From positions 1 to 37,072 of the forward strand of contig MAAY01000008.1 of NCBI GenBank assembly GCA_002162795.1: a stretch of DNA of 37,072 nucleotides, in the 5' to 3' direction. A program made the translations under genes and the position numbers. The notes below the pieces were generated by a model that was not told the origin of the DNA, ran no database searches, and was given only the letters and a program-made list of their open reading frames with translations. Numbering within the stretch: position 1 is the stretch's first letter; each line of letters starts with the position of its first letter. Source of the stretch: Rhodobacterales bacterium 56_14_T64 (GTDB lineage Bacteria > Pseudomonadota > Alphaproteobacteria > Rhodobacterales > Rhodobacteraceae). Shown here piece after piece: positions 1 through 8,347 of this stretch.

Positions 1-74
1 CATACAACAATGACCGCCCGAATATGGGCATCGGCGGCATCACACCCGCCATGAAACTGAATATGGCCGCGTGA
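1..74 (+). mobile_element. C-terminal fragment of an IS3/IS481-type transposase (rve integrase core)
   Basis: The reading frame open from base 3 to the TGA at 72-74 ends in residues YNNDRPN followed by a GGITP motif. This is the usual C-terminus of the DDE integrase-core transposases of IS3-like elements, just after the catalytic Glu. Only 23 residues lie inside the window, so it cannot be said whether the upstream element is intact. An imperfect inverted-repeat structure lies directly downstream and probably includes the end of the element. Confidence 0.7.
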
Positions 75-75
75 A

Positions 76-119
76 TTCTACGACCCCATCCCATTAAAAA
101 TGGGGGGATTACCGTAGAA
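76..119. repeat. Nested inverted repeat at the end of the IS fragment
   Basis: TTCTACG (76-82) pairs with CGTAGAA (113-119), and inside it CCCATT (90-95) pairs with AATGGG (99-104) around an AAA loop. It starts two bases after the transposase stop codon. It could be the terminal inverted repeat of the IS, a transcription-blocking hairpin, or both. The other IS end is outside the window, so no target-site duplication can be tested. Confidence 0.55.
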
Positions 120-373
120 GGGCTGGAACCGGCCGTTAGACGCGTTTGTCACGAACGGCCGCAGCTGGCCGTCCTTGACGTTTAAACCAATGACAAAAAG
201 AGCATTGCCCGAAATCGAACCATTTGTGATCATCGCGGCGACTGGCTGCAATCCACGCCCTCGTTACTCATTTTCGGTGATAGTCGTATTGGTTACTAAT
301 GGGACGGACCTGCTGCTTCGGCCAAAGAGTTTGGCGGCCTGATGCCAGCATCAACAGAAAAGGTAAAATTGGC

Positions 374-865
374 ATGGCCAGCATCGAGTACAATACCGAC
401 ACTCTGGACCCTGCCCTGGCTGCGGTGGCAGCGGCTGTGAGCGATATGACCCCGGTGATGGACGCCATTGGCGAGTTGCTGCTGGTCTCGGCCCAGGACC
501 GCATGCGTAACGGCGAGCAACCCGATGGTGCGCCCTTTGCCCCACGCAAGCAATCCACCCTGGACCGCTATGCCAAACTGGGGCTGACCTTTGGCGCGCC
601 GTTGAATGTCTCCGACGATATGCGCAACACCCTGTTTTATGAGGCCGACGAGGACAGCGTTGAATACGGTTCAAACGCCATTCAGGCCGCCGTTATGCAA
701 TTCGGCGCAGCCAAGGGCGCTTTTGGCAAGGCTTCAAACGACTCTTCTATCCCCTGGGGCACCATCCCTGCCCGCCCATTCATCGGCCTGTCTGACGAAG
801 ACCAGGACAATATCGTCGCCGACCTTGAAGACTGGTTGGAAGAGGCTGCCACCCACCGGGATTGA
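374..865 (+). CDS. Phage virion morphogenesis protein, Mu gpG-like
   Basis: This 163-aa protein matches the pattern of the phage virion morphogenesis family (Mu gpG, tail S), which acts in head completion and head-tail joining. The N-terminal third holds LDPALAAVAAAV and TPVMDAIGE, followed by a PDGAPFAPRK segment. The middle has DSVEYGSN and AVMQFGA, and the C-terminus has the IPARPFIGLS block typical of the family. The ATG at 374 is chosen over an upstream in-frame start at 299 because the family begins at this point and AAGG lies about 10 bases upstream; the 25 extra residues have no family character. A terminator follows about 50 bases downstream. No other head or tail gene is adjacent, so it is probably a prophage remnant. 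The family call is firm; activity is unknown. Confidence 0.85.
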   Translation: MASIEYNTDTLDPALAAVAAAVSDMTPVMDAIGELLLVSAQDRMRNGEQPDGAPFAPRKQSTLDRYAKLGLTFGAPLNVSDDMRNTLFYEADEDSVEYGSNAIQAAVMQFGAAKGAFGKASNDSSIPWGTIPARPFIGLSDEDQDNIVADLEDWLEEAATHRD

Positions 866-912
866 CTGGCGCGCAAATCCCCACCAACCTGATCAAGCCC
901 TCATGAACCGCC

Positions 913-946
913 ACACCCACAAGTAGTTGTGGGTGTCTGCATTTTT
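913..946 (+). terminator. Rho-independent terminator after the gpG-like gene
   Basis: ACACCCACAA (913-922) and TTGTGGGTGT (927-936) form a perfect 10-bp stem with a GTAG loop, followed a few bases later by a T5 run at 942-946. This is a strong intrinsic terminator. It separates the gpG-like gene from the Mor-like gene. Confidence 0.8.
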
Positions 947-968
947 GCCCGGCTGCATATTTGGCCGC

Positions 969-1109
969 ATGAGCAAAACCGCACAAACTGCCTTTATCTC
1001 CCAGACAGCCCGGCACTGGTCCGATGACACCGGAGAGGGCACGCGCGACTGGCCCCCTCTCCACTGTGATGCCTTTGCCGCTGAACCATTCCAAAGGGGC
1101 CCATCATGA
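969..1109 (+). CDS. Possible 46-aa small protein overlapping the Mor-like gene
   Basis: The frame starts MSKTAQTAF at 969 and its TGA (1107-1109) overlaps the ATG of the Mor-like gene at 1106 in an ATGA arrangement, which often indicates translational coupling. There is no clear ribosome binding site upstream of 969 and no recognisable domain. It is charged and Trp-containing in the middle (HWSDDTGEGTRDW). The overlap is the only positive evidence, so chance is quite possible. Confidence 0.25.
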   Translation: MSKTAQTAFISQTARHWSDDTGEGTRDWPPLHCDAFAAEPFQRGPS

Positions 1110-1468
1110 CCATTTCTGACCTGACACATCCAAAACCAACCGCCCAGGTCGAGCCCTACTTCGAGGTCCTGGGCCTGGACGACACCCTGCGATTTATAGA
1201 GGTCTTCGGCGGCACCGAAGTCTATATTGCGAGCAACCCGCAAACCCGCTCTAGGGTCGTTGCTCTACTGGGATATGACAAGGCCAAAGCATTGGCTGAA
1301 GTCTCTGACCGGTTGCAGCCTCGCGTCCCTCTGGCCAAAAAGTGGCGCACCCTGGTTTATAAAGCCCAAGGCATGTTGACGGTGCAGATCGCCCGCAAGC
1401 TCTGCGTGACCGATGTAGCTGTGCGCAATTGGCTGCGTGCTGAAGCGACCCGTGGCCCTGCCCGTTGA
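1106..1468 (+). CDS. Mor/C-like transcription activator (Mu-type phage)
   Basis: This 120-aa protein resembles the Mor transcription activator family, which turns on middle transcription in Mu-like phages. The centre carries FIEVFGGTEVYIA, the counterpart of the glycine-turn dimerisation block of Mor. The C-terminus (IARKLCVTDVAVRNWLR) fits the family's helix-turn-helix. AAGGGG sits just upstream of the ATG and supports the start. Mor normally works next to early and lysis genes, but here the next gene is chromosomal prpE about 670 bp away, with gpG upstream. That order suggests a collapsed prophage in which only pieces remain. What it controls now, if anything, cannot be seen. Confidence 0.7.
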   Translation: MTISDLTHPKPTAQVEPYFEVLGLDDTLRFIEVFGGTEVYIASNPQTRSRVVALLGYDKAKALAEVSDRLQPRVPLAKKWRTLVYKAQGMLTVQIARKLCVTDVAVRNWLRAEATRGPAR

Positions 1469-2137
1469 GCCCGCCCCTGCCCTCTTTTCCTTTCGGCCCT
1501 GACCTCTAACGTTGCGCTGAGTTCACCACCCGCGATGATCAATTCTGCGATAGTCTAACCGGGCCCGCCAGGACGCACCGTCAGCTTCGCCAAGACCATG
1601 CGGCGCGTTGTGCTGCAGACCACCCCCCGACAAATTGTAAAAACTGGATCAGATCAGCCTTTAAACAGGGTTTAAACCCAGCACCACACCCGGGACTTAA
1701 CCGGTTTGTGCGGCTCCATAGTCGCAATTGCAAAAACCGCTGTCCCAAACGTCATCTGGCAATGAGGTCAAAAAAACCGGTGGCCTGTCCGAAAACCGCC
1801 GTTAAAGTACCCTCAGACACCAAAAACGAGTTGCTGCAACTATCTCTGTCCATCCGTGCAAGAAAGTCTGTCCGGCTACAACAGCTACAACCGACGAAGG
1901 CTACAATCTGGGTATCTCTACCACCATCAGAGCAGCCACAGCGGACGCTTACATTTGCAAAGCCACTGTCACTTTCCGAAAAACGCACCAAACGGCGACG
2001 TTTTGCAAAACTTTGCAGATCAAAAATGGCAAAACTGCAAATTATTCGCGATAATCTGATGCTCTCATGCACAGGTCTCTTGCCCAGGCGCGCGACTTCC
2101 TCCTAACTCACTCCCAACGATTTAGGAGGAGCATGCC
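1469..2137. other. 670-bp non-coding stretch: prophage edge and prpE promoter region
   Basis: No frame here has convincing coding character; the longest open frames are Lys/Arg/Ser-rich and lack a family signature or ribosome binding site. The left part lies next to the phage remnant and holds a short palindrome GGTTTAAACC near 1670. The right part carries TTTGCAAA-type sites (separate entry) and ends with the strong prpE ribosome binding site AGGAGGA at 2124-2130. It is longer than the usual gap in this genome, consistent with the border of an inserted element. Confidence 0.6.
1954..2041 (+). promoter_or_regulatory. Cluster of TTTGCAAA-type sites: probable ScfR/PccR operator of prpE
   Basis: A perfect TTTGCAAA lies at 1954-1961, TTTTGCAAAA at 2001-2010 is followed directly by CTTTGCAGA (2011-2019), and ACTGCAAA, an inverted half-site, lies at 2034-2041. 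Short-chain fatty acyl-CoA regulators (PccR of Rhodobacter sphaeroides, RamB in actinobacteria) bind TTTGCAAA elements and control propionyl-CoA and acetate genes. The position, 100-180 bp before a propionyl-CoA synthetase start, fits that role well. The regulator gene is not in the window. The match and link are by eye. Confidence 0.65.
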
Positions 2138-4030
2138 ATGTCATACCAAGAGCTCTATGAAGGCTGGAAAAATGACCCCGAAGGGTTCTGGATGGGTGCC
2201 GCCAAGGGTATCAGTTGGGACCACCCCCCTAGCAAGGCGCTGTTCGATGATGACGCCCCCTATTACGAATGGTTTGCCGATGCGCAGGTGAACACTTGCT
2301 ACAATGCCGTCGATCGCCATGTCGAGGCCGGCCGGGGCGGGCAGACCGCGATTATTTACGACAGCCCGATTACCCAGACTAAGCGCCAAATCTCATACGT
2401 CGAGCTGCGCAACCGGGTGGCCAGTCTGGCCGGAGCTCTGCGGGCCAAAGGTGTGGAAAAGGGTGACCGCGTCATCATCTACATGCCAATGATCCCCGAG
2501 GCGCTGGAGGCGATGCTGGCCTGTGCAAGGATCGGCGCCATTCATTCGGTGGTGTTTGGCGGCTTCGCCGCCAACGAGCTGGCGGTGCGGATCGACGATG
2601 CCAAGCCCAAGGCGATCATCGCCGCGTCGTGCGGTTTGGAGCCCAACCGTGTGGTGCAGTATAAACCGCTGCTGGATGGCGCCATTGATCTGGCGGACCA
2701 CAAGCCTGATTTCTGTGTGATCTTCCAGCGTGAACAAAACGTCGCCGAACTGGTCGACGGCCGCGATGTCAACTGGCATGGCTTTCAGTTTGGGGTTGAA
2801 CCGGCCGAGTGTGTACCTGTTGAGGGCAACCACCCAGCCTATATCCTCTATACGTCGGGTACCACCGGTGCGCCCAAAGGGGTGATCCGCCACACTGCTG
2901 GCCATCTGGTAGCACTGAACTGGTCAATGAAGAACATCTATAACGTCGACCCCGGCGATGTGTTCTGGGCTGCCTCGGATGTTGGCTGGGTAGTTGGTCA
3001 CAGCTACATCTGCTACGCGCCACTGATTGCCGGCAACACCACCATTGTGTTTGAGGGCAAGCCAGTTGGCACCCCGGACGCCGGCACCTTTTGGCGGGTG
3101 ATTTCCGAGCATAAGGTCAAAAGCTTCTTCACTGCGCCCACCGCATTCCGCGCCGTCAAACGCGAAGATCCAACTGGCGAGCTGATCACCAAATACGATC
3201 TCTCTAACCTCGGTCAGGTCTATCTGGCCGGAGAGCGCGCTGATCCCGACACCATTCTTTGGGCGCAGAAACATCTGGCCGTACCGGTGGTTGACCACTG
3301 GTGGCAAACCGAAACCGGCTGGTCGATTGCCGCCAACCCGCTGGGCGTCGAGGAACTGCCAACCAAGCTGGGCTCGCCTGCGGTGCCCATGCCGGGATAC
3401 GAAATCGACATTCTTGGCGAAGACGGTCATCCGGTTGTCGACGGTGAATTGGGCGCCATCGCCATCAAGCTGCCACTGCCGCCGGGCACTCTTCCGGGCC
3501 TGTGGAACGCGCCCGAGCGGTTCCAATCCAGCTATCTGGAGGCCTTTCCCGGCTATTACGAGACCGGTGATGCCGGCATGAAGGACGAAGACGGATACCT
3601 ATACATCATGGCCCGCACCGATGACGTCATCAACGTGGCTGGCCATCGGCTGTCGACGGGCGGCATGGAGGAAGTGTTGGCAGCTCACCCGGATGTCGCC
3701 GAATGTGCAGTGATCGGCGTTACTGACCAATTGAAAGGTCAGATGCCGGTGGGCTTTCTTTGCCTGAACGCCAACACCACGCGAGACCATGGCGAAGTTG
3801 TCAAAGAGGTCGTCAAACTGGTACGCGAAAAAATAGGCCCGGTTGCTGCGTTCAAACTGGCGGTGGTGGTGGACCGCCTGCCCAAAACCCGGTCTGGCAA
3901 AATCCTGCGTGGCACCATGGTGAACATTGCCGATGGCAGCGCCTACAAGATGCCTGCCACCATCGAAGATCCCGCAGTGCTGGATGAGATCAAACAGGCG
4001 TTGCAGACAATCGGATACGCCGCCGAGTAA
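2138..4030 (+). CDS. prpE: Propionyl-CoA synthetase (propionate--CoA ligase)
   Basis: This 630-aa cytoplasmic ANL-superfamily enzyme activates propionate with ATP and CoA to propionyl-CoA, feeding the methylmalonyl-CoA or methylcitrate route. The order is the acetyl-CoA-synthetase N-terminal segment (YEGWKNDPEGFW), the P-loop-like YTSGTTGAPKGV near residue 240, the DHWWQTETGW block of the Acs/PrpE clade, and the C-terminal SGKILRGT with the adenylation lysine at about residue 588. YTSGTTGAPKGVIR and the overall length favour PrpE over Acs. The ATG has an ideal AGGAGGA site 7 bases upstream. A TTTGCAAA cluster upstream points to control by an ScfR/PccR-type regulator. A hairpin terminator follows. 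Acetate or another short acid as side substrate cannot be excluded. Confidence 0.92.
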   Translation: MSYQELYEGWKNDPEGFWMGAAKGISWDHPPSKALFDDDAPYYEWFADAQVNTCYNAVDRHVEAGRGGQTAIIYDSPITQTKRQISYVELRNRVASLAGALRAKGVEKGDRVIIYMPMIPEALEAMLACARIGAIHSVVFGGFAANELAVRIDDAKPKAIIAASCGLEPNRVVQYKPLLDGAIDLADHKPDFCVIFQREQNVAELVDGRDVNWHGFQFGVEPAECVPVEGNHPAYILYTSGTTGAPKGVIRHTAGHLVALNWSMKNIYNVDPGDVFWAASDVGWVVGHSYICYAPLIAGNTTIVFEGKPVGTPDAGTFWRVISEHKVKSFFTAPTAFRAVKREDPTGELITKYDLSNLGQVYLAGERADPDTILWAQKHLAVPVVDHWWQTETGWSIAANPLGVEELPTKLGSPAVPMPGYEIDILGEDGHPVVDGELGAIAIKLPLPPGTLPGLWNAPERFQSSYLEAFPGYYETGDAGMKDEDGYLYIMARTDDVINVAGHRLSTGGMEEVLAAHPDVAECAVIGVTDQLKGQMPVGFLCLNANTTRDHGEVVKEVVKLVREKIGPVAAFKLAVVVDRLPKTRSGKILRGTMVNIADGSAYKMPATIEDPAVLDEIKQALQTIGYAAE

Positions 4031-4049
4031 AACACTGTGATACACATAG

Positions 4050-4077
4050 TCGCCCCCTCCTGCAAAGGCGGGGGCGA
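4050..4077 (+). terminator. Terminator after prpE
   Basis: TCGCCCCC (4050-4057) pairs with GGGGGCGA (4070-4077) around a 12-base loop, followed by the T-containing stretch ATTGAATTTT. It lies 20 bases after the prpE stop and separates it from the amidase gene. Confidence 0.65.
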
Positions 4078-4153
4078 ATTGAATTTTGAAACGCCCGGTT
4101 TCACTTGCAACTCCTCTGCCGCAGCCTAACCTGCGACACAGGAGATTTAAGAC

Positions 4154-5590
4154 ATGACAAACAAAGACATTTGGCGCCTCAGCGCAACTGAAACAGTCGC
4201 CCGTACCCATGCCGGTGACTTGAGTGTTGAGGACAGCATTTCTGCCTCGATCGCTCGCATGAACGTAGCGAACCCCGCCCTGAATGCCGTGGTCGAAGAT
4301 CTGAGCACCGAGGCGCTGGAACGCGCCCGCACTCTGGACAAGGCCCGCGCATCTGGCGCTGCACCCGGCCCATTGCACGGGGTGGCGGTCACTATCAAAA
4401 TCAACGTCGATCAAGCAGGTCATGCCAGCTCTAACGGGGTGACGGCACTGAAAGACCTGATCGCCCCAGCTGATGCCCCCTTGGTCGACAACTTGCAGAA
4501 GGCCGGCGCCGTAGTGATTGGGCGCACCAATACGCCCGAGTTCTCGTTTCGCGCCGACACCGACAACCCGCTATTTGGACGCACCCATAACCCATGGGGC
4601 AAACATATCTCACCCGGTGGATCATCTGGTGGCGCTGGAGCTGCTGTGATGGCCGGCATCGGCGGGCTGGCGCATGGCAATGACATTGGCGGGTCCTTGC
4701 GATTTCCGGCCGCAGCCAATGGCGCCGTGACGGTGAAACCAGGATTGGGCCGGGTGCCCGCCTATAATCCCAGCCAGACGGCCGAACGCGGCATGCTGGC
4801 GCAATCCATGTCCGTGCAAGGCCTGCTGACCCGAAGTGCCGCCGATCTGCATCTTTCAATGCCCACAATGATCGCCGCCGACCCTCGTGACCCCTTTCAC
4901 GTGCCCCTGCCCTGGCGCGGCGCGCCCATAGAAGGGCCGATCAAGGTCGCCTTTACCAAGAACACCTTTGGTTATGATCTGCACCCCGAGGTCGAGGCGG
5001 CGCTGGATACAGCCCGCGATGCATTGGTTGATGCCGGATATATCGTCGAACAGGTCGAGCCGCCCAATGTGTTTGACGCCGGCCGCACTGGCTATCGCGC
5101 GTTGATGGGCGAGGTCTGGTCGCTGATGAAGAAAGACGTCGATGCAGCTGGCTCGCAAACTGTGCGTGACATCTTTGCGGTCTATTTTCAGGAGTTCCCG
5201 CCGTTCCTGGAAACCGAACTGTTACAAATGATGGCCAAACGCACGTTCTATGCACGTGAATGGTCGCTATTTCTTGAGCAATACCCACTGGTGCTGACTC
5301 CGTTCCTGCCGCAGCCTTTCTTTAAACCCGACCGCGACACCGAGGGCGCCGAAGGTGTGCACGAAGTGCTGGGCTGCGCGGTCTATTCCTATGCCATCAA
5401 CTATATGGGGCTGCCCGCAGGCTGTGTGCCATCACGACTGGCCCAACTGCCGCAAGGACCACAACCAATCAACGTGCAGATCGTCGCCCGGCGTTGGCGC
5501 GAGGATCTGGCAGTGGATGCCTGCGCCGCAATTGAAGCCCGCGTTGGCCGCATGTGCGACCTGCTATGGCAACACATGGAACAGGGCTGA
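4154..5590 (+). CDS. Amidase-signature family hydrolase
   Basis: This 478-aa protein belongs to the amidase signature family, which hydrolyses carboxamides with a Ser-cisSer-Lys triad. Lys82 sits in VTIKINVD, the Gly/Ser-rich loop GGSSGGAGAA is at 155-164, and the nucleophile Ser181 lies in GNDIGGSLRFPA, all in the expected order. Length is normal. It lacks the partners of the GatCAB complex and is more likely a stand-alone amidase; the substrate cannot be deduced. A GGAG sequence lies about 10 bases before the ATG. It is monocistronic, bounded by the prpE terminator and by convergent nadK. Confidence 0.87.
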   Translation: MTNKDIWRLSATETVARTHAGDLSVEDSISASIARMNVANPALNAVVEDLSTEALERARTLDKARASGAAPGPLHGVAVTIKINVDQAGHASSNGVTALKDLIAPADAPLVDNLQKAGAVVIGRTNTPEFSFRADTDNPLFGRTHNPWGKHISPGGSSGGAGAAVMAGIGGLAHGNDIGGSLRFPAAANGAVTVKPGLGRVPAYNPSQTAERGMLAQSMSVQGLLTRSAADLHLSMPTMIAADPRDPFHVPLPWRGAPIEGPIKVAFTKNTFGYDLHPEVEAALDTARDALVDAGYIVEQVEPPNVFDAGRTGYRALMGEVWSLMKKDVDAAGSQTVRDIFAVYFQEFPPFLETELLQMMAKRTFYAREWSLFLEQYPLVLTPFLPQPFFKPDRDTEGAEGVHEVLGCAVYSYAINYMGLPAGCVPSRLAQLPQGPQPINVQIVARRWREDLAVDACAAIEARVGRMCDLLWQHMEQG

Positions 5591-5740
5591 ACCGGTCTCT
5601 GGCAAACACAACGCGGGCGCGGGGTTGGGGCCCCACGCCCGACGCTTGTTTACCAAACATACTCGTTCACAACAGATCGGTCCCGGATGGTGAGACCATC
5701 GCTGCTTCCAGCTCCCTAACGATAGGGCAAAACTTTGATT

Positions 5741-5757
5741 TGTCTCACAGTGAGACA
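5741..5757. terminator. Perfect 17-bp palindrome between convergent genes
   Basis: TGTCTCAC (5741-5748) and GTGAGACA (5750-5757) are exact inverted copies around one base. It lies between the amidase stop and the nadK stop and is followed on the + strand by TCACGTTTTTG. As RNA it would form a 7-bp stem with a CAG loop, so a bidirectional terminator is the simplest reading. The near-zero spacer would also suit a protein operator. Confidence 0.4.
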
Positions 5758-5781
5758 TCACGTTTTTGTGAATGCCTCAAG

Positions 5782-6549
5782 TCAGGAAAATTGCTCCGAG
5801 ATTAGCCGCTCTTCCAACCCATGGCCGGGATCAAACAGGATCTTGTGGCGCACCTTGGTTTCAATGCTGATTTCCACCCAATCGATGTCAGAAATCGACT
5901 TGGAAATCGAATCCGCATCCGCATTCACTGGCCGTTTTTCCGCCTCAAGCACGTCAAATCGCACCGTCGCACTGCTGGGCAACAGCGCCCCACGCCACCG
6001 CCGTGGTCGAAACGCGGCAATCGGCGTCAAGGCAAGAACATCCGAGCCAATAGGCACGATCGGCCCATGCGCAGAATAATTATAAGCTGTGGACCCCGCA
6101 GGCGTGGCAACAAGCGCCCCATCACAGACCAGTTCTGCAAGACGCTCCCGGCCATCAATTGAGATTTTCAGTTTGGCAGCTTGCGGTCCGGCCCGCAGCA
6201 GGGAAACTTCATTGATGGCTAGCGCTTGGTGCATCTGTCCGTGTTGATCCATTGCCCGCATGGACAGCGGATTAATGATCTCCTGCTGGGCGGCCTGCAA
6301 CCGCTCGATCAAGCCGTCTTCGTCGTAGGTATTCATCAAGAAGCCGATTGTGCCGCGATTCATACCATAGACAGACGCCGGCAGATCCACGGTGCCGTGC
6401 AGCGTGTCGAGCATGAATCCGTCGCCGCCCAAGGCGACAATCACCTCCGCCTCTTCCGGGACAACGGTGCCATATCGCTCAACCAGAGTTTTTAGTGCGG
6501 TTTGTGCCACCGCTGACGAGTTGGCCAAAAAGGCGATTCTCATGCTCAT
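5782..6549 (-). CDS. nadK: NAD kinase
   Basis: This 255-aa enzyme phosphorylates NAD to NADP. It has the diagnostic VIVALGGDGFML motif near residue 40, with the catalytic Asp of GGDG, followed by YGMNRGTIGFLMN and LVATPAGSTAYNYSAHGP, both conserved in bacterial NAD kinases. The longer frame back to 6645 lacks family similarity. The start at 6549 (MSMRIAFLA) is preferred because GGAAA lies 8 bases upstream; the next ATG at 6543 is also possible. It is divergent from glyA with a palindrome between them and convergent with the amidase. Length is slightly below that of enterobacterial NadK but normal for the short alphaproteobacterial form. Confidence 0.93.
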   Translation of the reverse strand: MSMRIAFLANSSAVAQTALKTLVERYGTVVPEEAEVIVALGGDGFMLDTLHGTVDLPASVYGMNRGTIGFLMNTYDEDGLIERLQAAQQEIINPLSMRAMDQHGQMHQALAINEVSLLRAGPQAAKLKISIDGRERLAELVCDGALVATPAGSTAYNYSAHGPIVPIGSDVLALTPIAAFRPRRWRGALLPSSATVRFDVLEAEKRPVNADADSISKSISDIDWVEISIETKVRHKILFDPGHGLEERLISEQFS

Positions 6550-6668
6550 CAAATTAGTTTCCGGTGTTGCCCAATTGGTTCCGAAACAACCACACCTTTC
6601 CTCGGATGGCCAGTCTTGCCGTTCTGTCGCACGGATTCGTCGCAATACGGGCTTTTAGCCCGGCCATG

Positions 6669-6682
6669 TTTCCTATAGGAAA
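6669..6682. promoter_or_regulatory. Perfect 14-bp palindrome TTTCCTATAGGAAA in the nadK-glyA divergent region
   Basis: TTTCCTATAGGAAA is its own reverse complement. It sits about 35 bases before the glyA start and about 120 bases before the nadK start, where an operator or promoter would lie. No regulator is recognised for it. Chance occurrence of a 14-bp perfect palindrome here is low but not negligible. Confidence 0.45.
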
Positions 6683-6715
6683 TCTCCAATTCCAGTCCAA
6701 CTCTACGGAGCGATC

Positions 6716-8011
6716 ATGACCGAAACCACCCGTGACCCCGGCTTTTTCACCCAATCCCTGTCCGAGCGTGACCCCGAGCTTTATGGCTCGATCACCAACG
6801 AGTTGGGTCGCCAGCGCGACGAGATTGAACTGATCGCCAGCGAGAACATCGTTTCTGCTGCCGTGATGGAGGCACAGGGCACAGTGCTGACCAACAAATA
6901 CGCCGAAGGCTATCCGGGACGGCGCTATTATGGCGGTTGCCAGCATGTCGACGTCGCCGAGACGCTGGCCATCGACCGCGCCAAGCAGCTGTTTGGCTGT
7001 GAGTTTGTCAATGTGCAGCCCAACTCTGGCAGCCAGGCCAACCAGGGTGTGTTTCAGGCGCTGATCAAACCCGGTGACACCATTCTGGGCATGGACCTTG
7101 CATCGGGCGGTCACCTGACCCACGGCGCGCGCCCCAACCAGTCGGGCAAATGGTTCAACGCGGTGCATTACGGTGTGCGGCGCGACGACAACCGCATCGA
7201 CTATGACCAGATCGAGGCTCAGGCCAAAGAGCACCAGCCCAAGATGATCATCGCCGGCGGTTCAGCCATCCCGCGCCAGATCGACTTTGCCCGCTTCCGC
7301 GAGATCGCCGACATGGTTGGCGCCTATCTGATGGTCGACATGGCCCACATCGCTGGTCTGGTGGCCGCGGGCGAGCACCCCTCGCCGTTCCCACACGCCC
7401 ATGTTGCCACCACCACCACCCACAAAACCCTGCGTGGCCCGCGCGGCGGCATGATCCTGACCAATGATGCGGATATCGCCAAAAAGGTGAACTCGGCAAT
7501 CTTCCCCGGCATTCAGGGCGGCCCACTGATGCATGTCATCGCAGCCAAAGCCGTCGCCTTTGGCGAAGCGCTGCGTCCCGAGTTCAAAGACTACCAGAAA
7601 CAGGTGCGTGCCAATGCTGTCGCACTGGCAGACCAGTTGATCCAAGGCGGGTTGGACATCGTGACTGGCGGCACTGATACCCACGTAATGCTGGTGGATC
7701 TGCGTCCCAAAGGCGTGACTGGCAATATCGCCGACAAGGCCCTGGGCCGCGCTCATATCACCACCAACAAAAACGGCATCCCGTTTGATCCGGAAAAGCC
7801 GATGGTTACCTCGGGTCTGCGCCTGGGCACTCCGGCTGGCACCACCCGTGGTTTTGGTGAGGCTGAATTCCGTTTGATCGCTGACCTGATTGTCGAAGTT
7901 GTCGATGGTCTGGCAGCCAATGGTGAAGAGGGCAACGCCGAGACCGAGGCTGCCGTGCGTGGCAAAGTCGCCGATCTCTGCGCCAAGTTCCCACTGTATC
8001 CGAACCTGTAA
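6716..8011 (+). CDS. glyA: Serine hydroxymethyltransferase
   Basis: This 431-aa PLP enzyme converts serine and tetrahydrofolate to glycine and methylene-tetrahydrofolate, the main one-carbon source, which feeds thyA further along the window. Conserved blocks are [11 protein letters not shown] (36-47), [15 protein letters not shown] (60-74), the [10 protein letters not shown] region (206-215) and the PLP lysine Lys237 in [14 protein letters not shown]. Length is normal. The ATG at 6716 has a modest ACGGAG ribosome site. A strong terminator lies 20 bases after the stop, so it is transcribed alone. Confidence 0.97.
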   Translation: MTETTRDPGFFTQSLSERDPELYGSITNELGRQRDEIELIASENIVSAAVMEAQGTVLTNKYAEGYPGRRYYGGCQHVDVAETLAIDRAKQLFGCEFVNVQPNSGSQANQGVFQALIKPGDTILGMDLASGGHLTHGARPNQSGKWFNAVHYGVRRDDNRIDYDQIEAQAKEHQPKMIIAGGSAIPRQIDFARFREIADMVGAYLMVDMAHIAGLVAAGEHPSPFPHAHVATTTTHKTLRGPRGGMILTNDADIAKKVNSAIFPGIQGGPLMHVIAAKAVAFGEALRPEFKDYQKQVRANAVALADQLIQGGLDIVTGGTDTHVMLVDLRPKGVTGNIADKALGRAHITTNKNGIPFDPEKPMVTSGLRLGTPAGTTRGFGEAEFRLIADLIVEVVDGLAANGEEGNAETEAAVRGKVADLCAKFPLYPNL

Positions 8012-8031
8012 TCACAGATCCGGAATTTTTA

Positions 8032-8064
8032 ACCCGCCGCAGCCCTGCGCTGCGGCGGGTATTT
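8032..8064 (+). terminator. Strong terminator after glyA
   Basis: ACCCGCCGCAG (8032-8042) and CTGCGGCGGGT (8050-8060) form a perfect 11-bp GC-rich stem with a 7-base loop, followed by ATTTT. Confidence 0.85.
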
Positions 8065-8347
8065 TACGCCTCAAATGCTCCTGCGCCCTGTCCCGGCATC
8101 ATAAATGCCCGGCCAAAAGCCTAAGGCGGAGCGCTCGGCCACCAGCCTAGCTCTGGACGCTCTCACCTCAGAGTGTTTAAGTGCGCACATAGGCAAAACA
8201 AAATTGGAACCCGCAACATATTTTCGTGCTAACTGCTTCCCGCAATCCAGGTGCTTTATTATTAACCTTGGACAGCCACTGCCGAACTTTGATTGACGAG
8301 ATCATCGAGAAATCCAGACGCCCCATTTCCCCTGAGTATTTTCAATT
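8065..8347. other. Gap between the glyA terminator and the DUF817 gene
   Basis: The glyA terminator occupies the first part of the 336-bp gap after glyA. In the rest I see no convincing coding frame, repeat or operator; the 63-codon open frame at 8105-8296 has no family signature. The DUF817 promoter must lie in the right half. Confidence 0.4.

Noticed and set aside
190-342. 50-codon open frame between the IS end and the gpG-like gene, starting MTKRALPEIEPF
   Set aside because: No ribosome binding site, no family signature and no coding-like composition; it lies in scarred sequence beside the IS.
1708-2106. 132-codon frame before prpE, and an overlapping minus-strand frame at 1752-2072
   Set aside because: Lys/Arg/Ser-rich low-quality translation, no ribosome site, and it covers the TTTGCAAA regulatory cluster.
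7248-7756. Long antisense frames inside glyA, prpE, thrS and similar genes
   Set aside because: They are shadows of strongly coding GC-rich genes in other frames and have no independent signals.
8105-8296. 63-codon frame between glyA and the DUF817 gene
   Set aside because: No family, no ribosome binding site and no neighbour logic.
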